DNA from: Clostridia bacterium
GTDB lineage: Bacteria > Bacillota > Clostridia > Oscillospirales > Acutalibacteraceae
Assembly: GCA_017434895.1 (NCBI GenBank)
Contig: JAFSGB010000021.1
Span: 1 to 52,064 of the forward strand
Direction: 5' to 3'
DNA: 52,064 bases
Shown: positions 26,542 through 35,227 of the stretch, in pieces
Layout of the letters: each line of letters opens with the position of its first letter
Numbering within the stretch: position 1 is the stretch's first letter
Translations under genes and position numbers: made by a program
The notes under the pieces: generated by a model
Databases searched by the model: none
Told to the model about the DNA's origin: nothing
What the model saw: only the letters and a program-made list of their open reading frames with translations

Positions 26542-27273
26542 TTGTATTTTGATATCCATTCCCATATACTTCCCGAAGTGGATGACGGGGCAAAAAGCAT
26601 TGAAGAAGCGGTTCATTTACTTGAAGCCTCAAAGAAAAACGGCGTCAAAGCAATAATTGCCACCCCTCATTTTTACCCCAATGAAGTTTATTTTGAAGAT
26701 TTTTTAGAATTGACTACTACCGTTTTTGAAGCGTTAAAGTCTGAAATTAAGGGAAAAGAGCTTCCAGATATTTATCTCGGCTGTGAAATTTTGTATTTCA
26801 GGGGCTTGGGATTAGTAGAGGATTTAGATAAGCTGACTCTCGCCGACTCAAAATATCTTTTAATCGAGCTTACCGCTTTCGATATAAGGGAATACTTTTT
26901 TGAGGATATTACCGCTTTAATGGAGCGCGGCTATATCCCTATTATTGCTCATATAGAAAGATATCAGCATTTTACGGGCTTTAAAAAGATAATGAAATTT
27001 GTTGTGGAAAAAAATATTGCCGTTCAGCTTAATGCTCAATCCGTGTTGGAACTTAAATATAAAAGGACTGTCAAAGGCATTTTAAAATCAGGAGTTTTTT
27101 GTGTTATTGCATCGGATACTCATTCTGTGGAACACCGTCCGCCGAAAATACTTGAGGCGCTTAACCGCATTGGAGAGGTATTCGGTGAAGAGTACCGTCA
27201 AAGAATAACTGAAAATTCCCACCATCTTTACAAAAAAATCACAGGTGATAGTATTGGAAAGCCGCAGTTTTAA
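26542..27273 (+). CDS. CpsB/CapC-type protein-tyrosine phosphatase (PHP fold)
   Basis: The 243-residue PHP-family metal enzyme begins MYFDIHSHILPEVDDGAKS, whose His and Asp residues bind metal, and continues with IIATPHFYP, LGCEI, LIELT, IIAHIERYQ and VIASDTHS. It dephosphorylates the BY-kinase tail. TTG 26542 is placed by the AAGGCGGTGATT site. It lies just after the kinase terminator. Confidence 0.92.
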   Translation: MYFDIHSHILPEVDDGAKSIEEAVHLLEASKKNGVKAIIATPHFYPNEVYFEDFLELTTTVFEALKSEIKGKELPDIYLGCEILYFRGLGLVEDLDKLTLADSKYLLIELTAFDIREYFFEDITALMERGYIPIIAHIERYQHFTGFKKIMKFVVEKNIAVQLNAQSVLELKYKRTVKGILKSGVFCVIASDTHSVEHRPPKILEALNRIGEVFGEEYRQRITENSHHLYKKITGDSIGKPQF

Positions 27274-28078
27274 AATTACAAATAAGGATGATTTGGTTTA
27301 TATTCAGTTCCCGAAATTACTGGAGTGTGACTGTGTTCACCATATTTTTTCCACCCGTCACGGTGGAGTGAGCACGGGTGATGCCAGTACAATGAATTTG
27401 AGCTTTAGCAAGGATACTTCAAAAGAAAATGTAGTTAGAAATTTCGAAATTCTGTGCTCGGCAGTGGGAATTGGCACCGAAAATTTGGTGCTAAGCCACC
27501 AAACCCACACGAATAATGTAATCACAGTTAATGAAAGCCACCGTGGAACCGGCTTTTGCAAGCCCTCCTTTTGCGATGTGGACGGTATGGTGACAAATGT
27601 GCCCAATGTGGCGCTTGTCACTCAGTATGCTGACTGTACACCCTTGGCTTTTTGCGACCCTGTAAAAAGGGTTATTGCCACCTCCCACGCTGGTTGGCGG
27701 GGCACTGTCAAACTAATTGGTAAGCGTACAGTGGAAAAAATGATGAATGAATTTAATTGTAACCCAAAGGATATTATAGTGGGAATCGGACCTAACATTG
27801 GACAGTGCTGCTATGAAGTAGACGACCTTGTTATTGACGAATTCCGAAAGCTTGATTTTTTAAATTTGTCGGATTTTGTTGTCGCAAAGGATAACGGTAA
27901 ATATATGTTAAATCTTTCTGAAGCCAACCGACAAATACTGATTTTTTCGGGAATTGACCCTGAAAACATTGATGTTGGCGACATTTGTACCTGCTGTAAC
28001 AGCGAGGATTTGCACTCCCACAGAGCAACGGGCGGCAAACGGGGAAATCTAGCCCTTATAATCGAGCTTAAAGCGTAA
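27254..28078 (+). CDS. pgeF: PgeF/YfiH multicopper-like purine nucleoside phosphorylase / polyphenol oxidase
   Basis: The product (274 residues) shows the family's zinc and active-site segments: VLSHQTHTNNV, VTQYADCTPLAF, TSHAGWRGTV and GPNIGQCCYEV. Members cleave adenosine/inosine phosphorolytically and deaminate adenosine; some edit peptidoglycan precursors. Start TTG 27254 has AGGTG six bases upstream; a GTG at 27245 has none and is less likely. It overlaps the end of the phosphatase gene either way. Confidence 0.9.
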   Translation: MESRSFKITNKDDLVYIQFPKLLECDCVHHIFSTRHGGVSTGDASTMNLSFSKDTSKENVVRNFEILCSAVGIGTENLVLSHQTHTNNVITVNESHRGTGFCKPSFCDVDGMVTNVPNVALVTQYADCTPLAFCDPVKRVIATSHAGWRGTVKLIGKRTVEKMMNEFNCNPKDIIVGIGPNIGQCCYEVDDLVIDEFRKLDFLNLSDFVVAKDNGKYMLNLSEANRQILIFSGIDPENIDVGDICTCCNSEDLHSHRATGGKRGNLALIIELKA

Positions 28079-28085
28079 AATATGC

Positions 28086-28114
28086 TTGAAAAATCAGGTG
28101 TTTTGTAGTATAGT
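28086..28114 (+). promoter_or_regulatory. Sigma-A promoter of the aminotransferase gene
   Basis: TTGAAA (28086-28091), 17-base spacer, TATAGT (28109-28114), with TTTTGTAG immediately before the -10 box. Confidence 0.75.
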
Positions 28115-28140
28115 TAATTAGTTGTTGAGGAGGTCATATA

Positions 28141-29421
28141 ATGGCTGATTATTTTAAAATGGATAAAGTGGCGCTTGAAACCGAATTTAAAACGGTAAGT
28201 GCTGAATATGAACGTTTTCGCGCTATGCATTTGTCTCTTGATATGTCAAGAGGCAAGCCTGGCTCCGACAGTATGGATGTAAGCCAAAAAATGTTTGATT
28301 CTGTCGGTAACCATATTGGCTTTAAGAATATTGACGGAATTGATTGCAGAAACTATGGCGGCTTGGACGGACTGGTTGAGCTTAAAAACCTTTTTGCCGA
28401 GATTTTGGAGCTTTCGCCCGACCAGATTATAGTAGGAGGAAATTCCTCTCTTAATATGATGTTTGATACTATTGCACAAGGTATGACCCATGGTATGGGC
28501 GGGGAGCCTTGGGGAAAGCAAGATGGTCTTAAATTCCTCTGTCCCGTTCCCGGATATGACCGTCACTTTGCTATTACTGAGTATTTCGGTTTTGAACTAA
28601 TTTCTGTTCCTATGAACGAGGAAGGTCCGGATATGGATATTGTTGAGGAACTGGTCAAGGACGAAAAGGTTAAGGGAATTTGGTGTGTGCCTAAATATTC
28701 CAATCCCGAGGGCGTGACCTTTAGCGATGATGTTGTAAAGCGTATGGCAAGACTTAAGCCCGCCGCAGGGGATTTCAGAATTTTCTGGGATAATGCCTAT
28801 GCAGTACACGATTTGTATGACGAGGGCGAACACCTTTTAAATATTTACACCGAGTGTGTTAAGGCAGGAAACCCCGATTTGCCCATAATCTTCACTTCTA
28901 CCTCTAAAATCACTTTCCCCGGAGCCGGAGTTGCAGCTGAGGCGGCAAGCCCCAATAATGTAGCAATGCTAAAGGGCAGAATGAAATTCCAGACCATTGG
29001 CCCCGATAAGCTTAATCAGTTAAGACATGCTAGAATTTTCAAAAATGCCAAGGATGTCAAGGACCATATGAAAAAGCATGCCGAGATTTTAAGGCCTAAG
29101 TTTGAAACAGTTTTAGCAAAGCTTGACTCACAATTGGCTGATAAAAATATTGCACGTTGGACTAAGCCTAAGGGCGGCTATTTTATAAGCCTTTATGTTC
29201 CAAAGGGGACAGCTTCTAGGGTTGAGGAGCTTTGTGCCAATGCCGGAATGATACTCACCGGCGCAGGCGCCACCTACCCCTACGGTATAGACCCTGATAA
29301 TTCCAACATACGAATTGCTCCCTCATATCCGAGTGTTGATGAGCTGGAAAAAGCATCAAGCATACTCTGCTTGGCAGTAAGGTATGCAGCTTTGGAAATG
29401 CTACTAGAAAACAACTCGTAA
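28141..29421 (+). CDS. Aspartate aminotransferase-like PLP enzyme (Aminotran_MocR/AspT subgroup)
   Basis: The 426-residue fold-type I aminotransferase has DNAY at 217-220, a PLP-binding lysine K256 in STSKITFPG, and VGGNSSLNMMFD near 98-109. The MSRGKPGSDSMD N-terminal segment is typical of the Corynebacterium AspT-like group (Pfam Aminotran_MocR). It probably interconverts aspartate and oxaloacetate. It has its own promoter and a GGAGG site, so it is likely a single-gene unit. Confidence 0.85.
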   Translation: MADYFKMDKVALETEFKTVSAEYERFRAMHLSLDMSRGKPGSDSMDVSQKMFDSVGNHIGFKNIDGIDCRNYGGLDGLVELKNLFAEILELSPDQIIVGGNSSLNMMFDTIAQGMTHGMGGEPWGKQDGLKFLCPVPGYDRHFAITEYFGFELISVPMNEEGPDMDIVEELVKDEKVKGIWCVPKYSNPEGVTFSDDVVKRMARLKPAAGDFRIFWDNAYAVHDLYDEGEHLLNIYTECVKAGNPDLPIIFTSTSKITFPGAGVAAEAASPNNVAMLKGRMKFQTIGPDKLNQLRHARIFKNAKDVKDHMKKHAEILRPKFETVLAKLDSQLADKNIARWTKPKGGYFISLYVPKGTASRVEELCANAGMILTGAGATYPYGIDPDNSNIRIAPSYPSVDELEKASSILCLAVRYAALEMLLENNS

Positions 29422-29423
29422 TG

Positions 29424-29452
29424 TTGACTTTACGGTGATTTTCTAGTATAAT
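29424..29452 (+). promoter_or_regulatory. Sigma-A promoter of secDF
   Basis: TTGACT (29424-29429), 17-base spacer, TATAAT (29447-29452). The bases before the -10 box are TTTTCTAG, close to the TTTTGTAG seen at two other promoters here. Confidence 0.75.
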
Positions 29453-29487
29453 AATACAATAGATATTAAAAAACGGAGGATTTGCCA

Positions 29488-30918
29488 ATGAAACTTAAAA
29501 AGACAGGCAAACTGAATTTTTTTGTAGTTTTCATACTGATTTTAGCCCTTACATATACGGCTTTCTTCGGCGTTGAAAATTACTACGGTGATAATCGCGA
29601 AATTATTTTCAAGGGCGCTCAGGATATTCGCTGGGGAATTGATATTAAGGGCGGTGTTGAGGCCGTATTTTCACCCAACAAGAAGGATGTTGAAATCACC
29701 GCGGAGGATATGGATGCCGCAAAGGCTATTATTGAAACCCGTCTTGTAAATGAAAACATCACCGATTATGAGGTTTATACTGACTCGGGCAACCACCAAA
29801 TTATTGTACGTTTCCCTTGGGAAGCGGGAGAGAGTGATTTCGATGCGGTTGCTACCGTTAAAAAGCTGGGCACATCGGCAGTGCTCGTATTCCGTAAAGG
29901 AAGCGAGAAAACCGGTAAGATTGTGCTTCAAGGCGCGGCAGATGTTAAGAGTACATATCCCGCAGTTGACCCAGAAACAAACAATCCGCTTGTAGCTTTG
30001 GAGTTGACTTCACAGGGTAAGGATAAATTTGCTGCTGCTACTGCTGCAATGAAGGGTCAACAAATCTCAATCTGGCTTTCCACCACCACTTCCGAGCTTG
30101 ACGAAAACGGCGAACCTATTGTGGAGGAGGTTTTACTTTCTGCCCCCACGGTTCAAGAAGTCATAACCAACGGTGAATGCACTATTTCCGGCGACGGTAT
30201 GACCGCCGAGTATGTAAAAGAGCTTTCCGAACAGATTAACAGCGGTAAGCTGCCCTTTGCGCTTACTGTTGATGACAGTAAGCTTCAAATAATTTCACCA
30301 ACCCTCGGCTCTGACGCTTTAAGAGTAATGCTTATCGCCGGTGCCATTGCTTTTGGTGTTGTGTGCTTGCTTATGATTTTACGCTACCGATTAAACGGTG
30401 TTGTAGCCGCTATTGCACTTCTTGGCCAGCTAGCAGGCTCTATCGCTTGTATTTCCGGTTTCTTTGGCTCGGTCAACAGCTTTACACTGACTGTGCCAGG
30501 TATTGCGGGTATTATTCTTTCTGTCGGCGTGGGTGTTGACTGTAACGTTATCGCCGCCGAGCGTATCCGAGACGAGTTCGAAAAAGGCAAGACCATCGAC
30601 GGCGCTATTGACAGTGGTTTTAAGAACTCACTTAGTGCTATTATTGATGGTAACGTTACAATTGTTATTGTATCCTTGGTGCTAATGGGTGCCTTTGGCA
30701 GTCCCGACGGTATCATGGCAAAGATTTTCTCGCCAATTATGTCACTTTTTGGAACGGCAATAACAGGCTCTATTTATTCATTCGGTTATACACTCCTTGT
30801 AGGTACCATTTTCAACCTTATAATGGGTGTTGTTGCCTCCAAGCTAATGCTTAAGAGCATTTCAAAATTCAAGGTTTTCAGAAAGCCTTGGTTCTACGGA
30901 GGTAAAACAAATGCGTAA
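29488..30918 (+). CDS. secD: Protein translocase subunit SecD
   Basis: The 476-residue protein has an N-terminal membrane segment (NFFVVFILILALTYTAFFGV), DIRWGIDIKGG (the conserved SecD D1 motif), a periplasmic-type domain, and five more membrane segments near the C-terminus with GIAGIILSVGVGVDCNVIAAERIRDE shape. It pulls exported proteins out using the proton or sodium gradient. ATG 29488 follows CGGAGGA by seven bases. It overlaps secF by 8 bases. Confidence 0.94.
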   Translation: MKLKKTGKLNFFVVFILILALTYTAFFGVENYYGDNREIIFKGAQDIRWGIDIKGGVEAVFSPNKKDVEITAEDMDAAKAIIETRLVNENITDYEVYTDSGNHQIIVRFPWEAGESDFDAVATVKKLGTSAVLVFRKGSEKTGKIVLQGAADVKSTYPAVDPETNNPLVALELTSQGKDKFAAATAAMKGQQISIWLSTTTSELDENGEPIVEEVLLSAPTVQEVITNGECTISGDGMTAEYVKELSEQINSGKLPFALTVDDSKLQIISPTLGSDALRVMLIAGAIAFGVVCLLMILRYRLNGVVAAIALLGQLAGSIACISGFFGSVNSFTLTVPGIAGIILSVGVGVDCNVIAAERIRDEFEKGKTIDGAIDSGFKNSLSAIIDGNVTIVIVSLVLMGAFGSPDGIMAKIFSPIMSLFGTAITGSIYSFGYTLLVGTIFNLIMGVVASKLMLKSISKFKVFRKPWFYGGKTNA

Positions 30919-31831
30919 ATTTAACATTGATTTTAACAAGTCCTTTAAATATGTAATTATCGCTTATGCAGTAATTTTCGCAATTGGTATTATTTCCTGC
31001 TTCTTTGGAATTAATCTTGATATCAATTTCTCAGGAGGTGCTAAAATCGCTTATTCCTATATAGGGGATATTGAAGTTAAAGATATTGAGAAAATTGCTG
31101 ACGAAAAACTGGATGCTTCCTTTACTCTTTCAAAAAGCACCGCATTAGCTGGTGACACTGAAACCTTTGAAATTGCACTTTCCGGCAAGAACGCACTTTC
31201 TGCTGAAAATCAGGAGGAATTAACCTCGGCTTTAGAAGCCAAGTTTAAGGACAACAAAATTACCCTTTACAATTCTAACTCGGTTAGCCCCACAATTGCC
31301 GGCACTTTCTTTGCCAAGAGTATTGTGGCTGTGCTTATAACTGCATTTTTTGTAACAGTTTATGTTGGTTTCCGTTTCAAAAAAATAGGTGGTGTTTCTG
31401 CTGCTCTCACCGCAATGGTCGCTTTAGTATTTGATGTTCTCGTTACATTCTTTGTTTGCGTTATTTTCGGTCTTCAAATTGATGCCAACTACATAGCTGT
31501 TGTGCTTACAATTTTAGGTTACTCCCTTAACGATACAATTGTTATTTACGACCGTGTTCGTGAGAATAAAAAGCTTAATCCCACAATGGAAATCGGTGAG
31601 CTTGTAAACATAAGCATAAACCAGACAATTATCAGAAACATTGTGACTACAATTACCACTATTTTGGCAGTACTTACAATTGTTGTGGTTTCCGAGCTTT
31701 ACGGTCTTTCAAGCCTCCGTACCTTTGCTATTCCTATGGCATTCGGTCTTATATCCGGCGGTGTTTCCTCCCTCTTTGTGGCAGGTCCGCTTTGGGTTAT
31801 TTGGAAAAACAGAAAACAAAAAAAAGCATAA
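30911..31831 (+). CDS. secF: Protein translocase subunit SecF
   Basis: The 306-residue partner has GINLDINFSGGAKIAYSY near the N-terminus and the six-segment RND-like membrane domain with YSLNDTIVIYDRVREN and TTILAVLTIVVV. Split secD and secF genes are normal in Clostridia, whereas Bacillus has a fused secDF. The gene is followed by a run of three inverted repeats. Confidence 0.94.
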   Translation: MRKFNIDFNKSFKYVIIAYAVIFAIGIISCFFGINLDINFSGGAKIAYSYIGDIEVKDIEKIADEKLDASFTLSKSTALAGDTETFEIALSGKNALSAENQEELTSALEAKFKDNKITLYNSNSVSPTIAGTFFAKSIVAVLITAFFVTVYVGFRFKKIGGVSAALTAMVALVFDVLVTFFVCVIFGLQIDANYIAVVLTILGYSLNDTIVIYDRVRENKKLNPTMEIGELVNISINQTIIRNIVTTITTILAVLTIVVVSELYGLSSLRTFAIPMAFGLISGGVSSLFVAGPLWVIWKNRKQKKA

Positions 31832-31845
31832 TAAAAATCGTCTTT

Positions 31846-31874
31846 GGAAGAAATTACGTAAAGAAGTTTCTTCC
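31846..31874 (+). repeat. Inverted repeat after secF
   Basis: GGAAGAAA (31846-31853) pairs with TTTCTTCC (31867-31874), and the 13-base loop contains the palindrome TTACGTAA. It is 14 bases after the secF stop. It may protect the 3' end of the mRNA; not a classical terminator. Confidence 0.5.
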
Positions 31875-31882
31875 ATTGTCGC

Positions 31883-31921
31883 ATCAAGAAAACCACACGC
31901 TAAGCGTGTGGTTTTCTTGAT
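31883..31921. terminator. Very strong bidirectional terminator (18-bp perfect stem)
   Basis: The arms 31883-31900 and 31904-31921 are perfectly complementary over 18 bp around the loop TAA; the core is CCACACGC/GCGTGTGG. The outer arms are A-rich on one side and T-rich (TTTTCTTGAT) on the other, so each strand has a U-tract after the GC core. It separates secF from the convergent minus-strand genes. Confidence 0.85.
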
Positions 31922-31962
31922 AAAATAATTATTTGTTTAAAAGCTTGAAGTACAATATAACT

Positions 31963-31990
31963 AAAGCACCTTCCGTAAGGAAGGTGCTTT
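31963..31990. terminator. Second terminator facing the P-loop gene
   Basis: AAAGCACCTTCC (31963-31974) and GGAAGGTGCTTT (31979-31990) form a perfect 12-bp stem with loop GTAA, 17 bases past the stop at 32008 on the minus strand, whose tail reads TTTAGTTATATTG. Confidence 0.75.
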
Positions 31991-32007
31991 ATCTACATGA
32001 TTTGTTT

Positions 32008-32418
32008 TTATGCAACTACTTCTGCTATATCAAATAGCTTCTTGGGTAACTCTTCCTTATCAGCTGAAACGGTGAACAGGAATTCAACATCGTCAATCTT
32101 GGAGAGTCTATTAAAGAAATCAACAAGCTCATTATAATCTCTTGTTCCTATTCTAAGGGTTGCGTCACCGAAAATGTGGGTAACGTCATGGTTTCCGGAC
32201 TTAATTCCTGCAAGCATTCCGTAGTATTCGCCGTAACCGGAAATGCTGTATGAGTCTGCATCTATAAGACGGGCCTTATGAGTTACTGAATAGGTTAGGG
32301 TGTCACCCTTTTCAATGCAAACAACGTTGCCGAGACTTTCAGCTGCTGCAACATTAACCAAATCAACTAACTTTTTGGTTTTGCCCGAACCTCTTCTTCC
32401 AATAATGATTTTAATCAT
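32008..32418 (-). CDS. Small P-loop NTP-binding protein of unknown function
   Basis: From ATG 32418 the product is 136 residues and begins MIKIIIGRRGSGKTKKL, a Walker A motif at residues 7-14. VTHIFGDATLRIG and VEFLFTVSADKEELPKKL resemble the Walker B and following strand of small ATPases. Similar Clostridia proteins are loosely annotated as PilT-like or ATP-binding; no pilus genes are near. A much longer frame upstream overlaps pgi and was rejected because GGAG stands just before 32418. It is 49 bases after pgi and probably co-transcribed. Confidence 0.8.
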   Translation of the reverse strand: MIKIIIGRRGSGKTKKLVDLVNVAAAESLGNVVCIEKGDTLTYSVTHKARLIDADSYSISGYGEYYGMLAGIKSGNHDVTHIFGDATLRIGTRDYNELVDFFNRLSKIDDVEFLFTVSADKEELPKKLFDIAEVVA

Positions 32419-32467
32419 TAAAAACAACTCCTTTATATATTTTTCTGCCGTTTGGCAGTAGCTTCTG

Positions 32468-33808
32468 TTATTTTCCGAGTCTTTTTTCAAGCTCGGCCTT
32501 TTGAGCCTCGAAACCGGGTTTGCCGAGAAGTGCAAACATATTCTTTTTGTAGCTTTCAACACCAGGTTGGTCAAAGGGATTAACACCTAACATATAACCT
32601 GAAACGGCACATGCCTTTTCAAAGAAGTAAATCAGCTCACCTAGGTTTTCCTCATCAGGCTTATCAACATTAATGATAAGATTGGGAACGCCGCCATCGG
32701 TATGAGCAAGTACAGTACCCTCAAAAGCTTTGGAGTTTACAAAGGACATATTCTTTCCTGCAAGGAAATTAAGGCCGTCGCCGTTGTTTTCCTCGGCTTC
32801 GATTATAACATCCTTGTCACTTTCGCCGAAGGTTACAACCGTTTCGAACATTAAGCGGCTGCCGTCTTGTACGTACTGACCCATTGAGTGAAGGTCGGTC
32901 GAGAATGTAACCGATGCGGGGAACAGACCCTTATTGTCCTTGCCCTCACTCTCGCCAAATAATTGCTTAAACCATTCAGCCATCATTGTAAAGCGTGGCT
33001 CATAGGAAACGAGCAACTCAATGGATTTGCCCTTGCGGTGAAAGGCATTTCTTAAAGCGGCGTAGGTGTAGCAGGGATTTTCTAACATATTGGGGTTATT
33101 GAATTTTTCTATACCAACCTTGGCGCCTGCCATTAGCTTATCAATATCGGCACCTGCGGCAGCTATTGGAAGCAGACCCACAGCAGTCAGAACGGAAAAT
33201 CTACCGCCAACATCGTCAGGCACTACAAAGCATTCGTAGCCCTTTTCGTCAGCCAAGGCTTTAAGTGTACCGCGAGCCTTATCGGTGGTGCAGTAAATAC
33301 GCTTTGCAGCTTCCTTTTCACCGTATTTTTCCTCTAAGTATTTGCGGAAAACACGGAAAGCGATAGCCGGCTCGGTAGTGGTACCCGATTTTGAAATAAT
33401 GTTAACCGATACGTTTTTGCCTTCACAAAGGGCTAAAACATCGGACAAATCGGAACCCGAAATACTGTTACCTGTAAAATAAATTTCAGGAGCACCGTTT
33501 CTTAATGAATTATAGTAGGGTCCCTTTAAAAATTCGATAGCAGCTCTGGCACCCAAATAGGAACCGCCGATACCGATAACTATAAGTACATCAGAGTCAC
33601 TGCGGATTTTATCTGCCGCTTTCTTAATGCGGTCAAATTCTTCTTTGTCATAATCCCCGGGTAAAGTTACCCAGCCTAAAAAATCATTACCTAGACCTGA
33701 TTTTTGGTTTACGGCCTCATGAGCAGCGGCGACCTGAAATTTTAGACCCTCAAGGTCATTTTCTCTGATAAAGCCAGACGCAAAAGATTTGTTAAAACTG
33801 ATTGACAT
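32468..33808 (-). CDS. pgi: Glucose-6-phosphate isomerase
   Basis: The 446-residue enzyme has [49 protein letters not shown] and [15 protein letters not shown], all PGI signatures, at the short length usual in Firmicutes. It interconverts glucose-6-phosphate and fructose-6-phosphate. The start has AGGTGAGGA upstream, and a good promoter lies at 33836-33864. Confidence 0.95.
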   Translation of the reverse strand: MSISFNKSFASGFIRENDLEGLKFQVAAAHEAVNQKSGLGNDFLGWVTLPGDYDKEEFDRIKKAADKIRSDSDVLIVIGIGGSYLGARAAIEFLKGPYYNSLRNGAPEIYFTGNSISGSDLSDVLALCEGKNVSVNIISKSGTTTEPAIAFRVFRKYLEEKYGEKEAAKRIYCTTDKARGTLKALADEKGYECFVVPDDVGGRFSVLTAVGLLPIAAAGADIDKLMAGAKVGIEKFNNPNMLENPCYTYAALRNAFHRKGKSIELLVSYEPRFTMMAEWFKQLFGESEGKDNKGLFPASVTFSTDLHSMGQYVQDGSRLMFETVVTFGESDKDVIIEAEENNGDGLNFLAGKNMSFVNSKAFEGTVLAHTDGGVPNLIINVDKPDEENLGELIYFFEKACAVSGYMLGVNPFDQPGVESYKKNMFALLGKPGFEAQKAELEKRLGK

Positions 33809-33835
33809 TTATCTTCCTCACCTTTCATTTTCTTT

Positions 33836-33864
33836 ATTTTACAATAAATTCCGTCATTTTTCAA
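33836..33864 (-). promoter_or_regulatory. Sigma-A promoter of pgi
   Basis: Minus strand: TTGAAA (33859-33864), 17-base spacer, TAAAAT (33836-33841), about 20 bases before the pgi leader. Confidence 0.7.
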
Positions 33865-33894
33865 GAGGTAATAGCATTAATTCATTAAAAGTTT

Positions 33895-35103
33895 TCATAT
33901 TTTAAATATTCCTTTTAAAATATGTTCGAAACTAAGGAGAAAATCCCGTTTTTTAATATCCTCCTTAGCGGTAATCGGTATTCTGCCGATATTTTCGTCG
34001 CCGTTGTAAATGTTAACATATCCTACGGTTTGACCCTTTTTTATAGGTGCCGTAAGGTTCTTTTGCCATTCTGTTGTACGGGTAATATCGTTTTTAGCGT
34101 TTTTCGGCATTAAAAGGCTGATTTTTCCGTCAGCCTTAACCTTAACGCTTTTAATTTCACCTGAATTTACATTAGTTTCGGTTTCTTTAAGCTCGGCACC
34201 AATTTCGGTGAAAGAATAGTTGGCAAATCCGTAATCAAGAAGCTTTTTTGCCCCCTCAAAGCGGTCGTTACTGGTTTCCCCAGCCATTACAACCGCAACG
34301 AGAGACAGTCCCTCACGCTCGGCAGTGGCGGAAAGACAGTATTTTGCAATTGAGGTGGTACCTGTTTTAAGTCCCGTTGTGCCCTTATAAAATCTAACCA
34401 GCTTATTTGTGTTCACAAGCTCTGATTTACCGTCTCTTAATGAGTCCATCCAAACGGTGGAGTAATCCTTAATAAGCTCATGCTTTATAAGCTCAGCAGA
34501 CATAATCGCCACATCCATAGCCGAGGTAATATGCCCCTCGGCGTCAAGGCCGGTGCAGTTTTTAAAGCTGGTGGAGTTCATTCCAAGCTCCTTTGCCCGC
34601 TCGTTCATAAGTGCTACGAAGCCCTCCTCACTGCCGGCGACAAGTTCGCCTAATGCTACGCAAGCGTCATTAGCGGAAGCTATAACTGTGGCTCTCAGCA
34701 AATCGTCTACTGTCATAGCCTCCCCAGGTTCAAGCCAAATTTGGCTTCCTCCCATACTGCAGGCATGTTCACTGGCGGTTACCACCGTTTCAAGGTCAAA
34801 AGCGCCTTTGTCCATAGCTTCCATAACAAGGAGCAGTGACATTATTTTAGTAATAGAGGCAGGAGATAGCTTTTCGTCGGCATTTTGCTCGTAAAGAATT
34901 TTGCCGGTATTTGGCTCCAAAAGCACGGCGGATTTTGCTTTGATTTCAAGGGTTGTTCCGATGGCAGACGTGGTGACGGTGTCGCTTAGCGGCACCTCTA
35001 AGTCGCTGATGTCACATTCGCTTGAAACAGTGACGGTTTGGGCACAAACCGTCATACTAAGCACAAAGGATAAAATCAGAAAAAGAGATAAAAATTTTCG
35101 CAT
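33895..35103 (-). CDS. D-alanyl-D-alanine carboxypeptidase (PBP5/DacF family, S11)
   Basis: The 402-residue secreted enzyme has a signal peptide (about residues 1-21), SITK at 83-86 with the acylated Ser, SAN at 143-145, and KTGT at 246-249; a C-terminal PBP5-type beta domain (from about 310) ends in a short amphipathic helix FEHILKGIFK, a membrane anchor. It trims terminal D-Ala from peptidoglycan stems. ATG 35103 follows AGGAGTG; a longer frame upstream lacks a ribosome site. Homologous to DacF/DacB paralogues; which one cannot be told. Confidence 0.92.
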   Translation of the reverse strand: MRKFLSLFLILSFVLSMTVCAQTVTVSSECDISDLEVPLSDTVTTSAIGTTLEIKAKSAVLLEPNTGKILYEQNADEKLSPASITKIMSLLLVMEAMDKGAFDLETVVTASEHACSMGGSQIWLEPGEAMTVDDLLRATVIASANDACVALGELVAGSEEGFVALMNERAKELGMNSTSFKNCTGLDAEGHITSAMDVAIMSAELIKHELIKDYSTVWMDSLRDGKSELVNTNKLVRFYKGTTGLKTGTTSIAKYCLSATAEREGLSLVAVVMAGETSNDRFEGAKKLLDYGFANYSFTEIGAELKETETNVNSGEIKSVKVKADGKISLLMPKNAKNDITRTTEWQKNLTAPIKKGQTVGYVNIYNGDENIGRIPITAKEDIKKRDFLLSFEHILKGIFKI

Positions 35104-35179
35104 ACTAACACTCCTAAAACACGTTACTTGATTTATTATATGCGAAATTTTTATAGTAGATGTTATGTAAGAATAATAC

Positions 35180-35212
35180 AAACCCCTTTTAGGTTTAAAC
35201 TAAAAGGGGTTT
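35180..35212 (-). terminator. Terminator of the glpP-dehydrogenase-malic enzyme group
   Basis: AAACCCCTTTTAG (35180-35192) and CTAAAAGGGGTTT (35200-35212) form a perfect 13-bp stem. On the minus strand it comes 16 bases after the malic enzyme stop and is followed by GTATTATTCTT. Confidence 0.75.
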
Positions 35213-35227
35213 GGTTTCAAAATAATA

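Noticed and set aside
32419..32586. N-terminal extension of the P-loop protein
   Set aside because: It overlaps the end of pgi in another frame, and GGAG sits right before ATG 32418.
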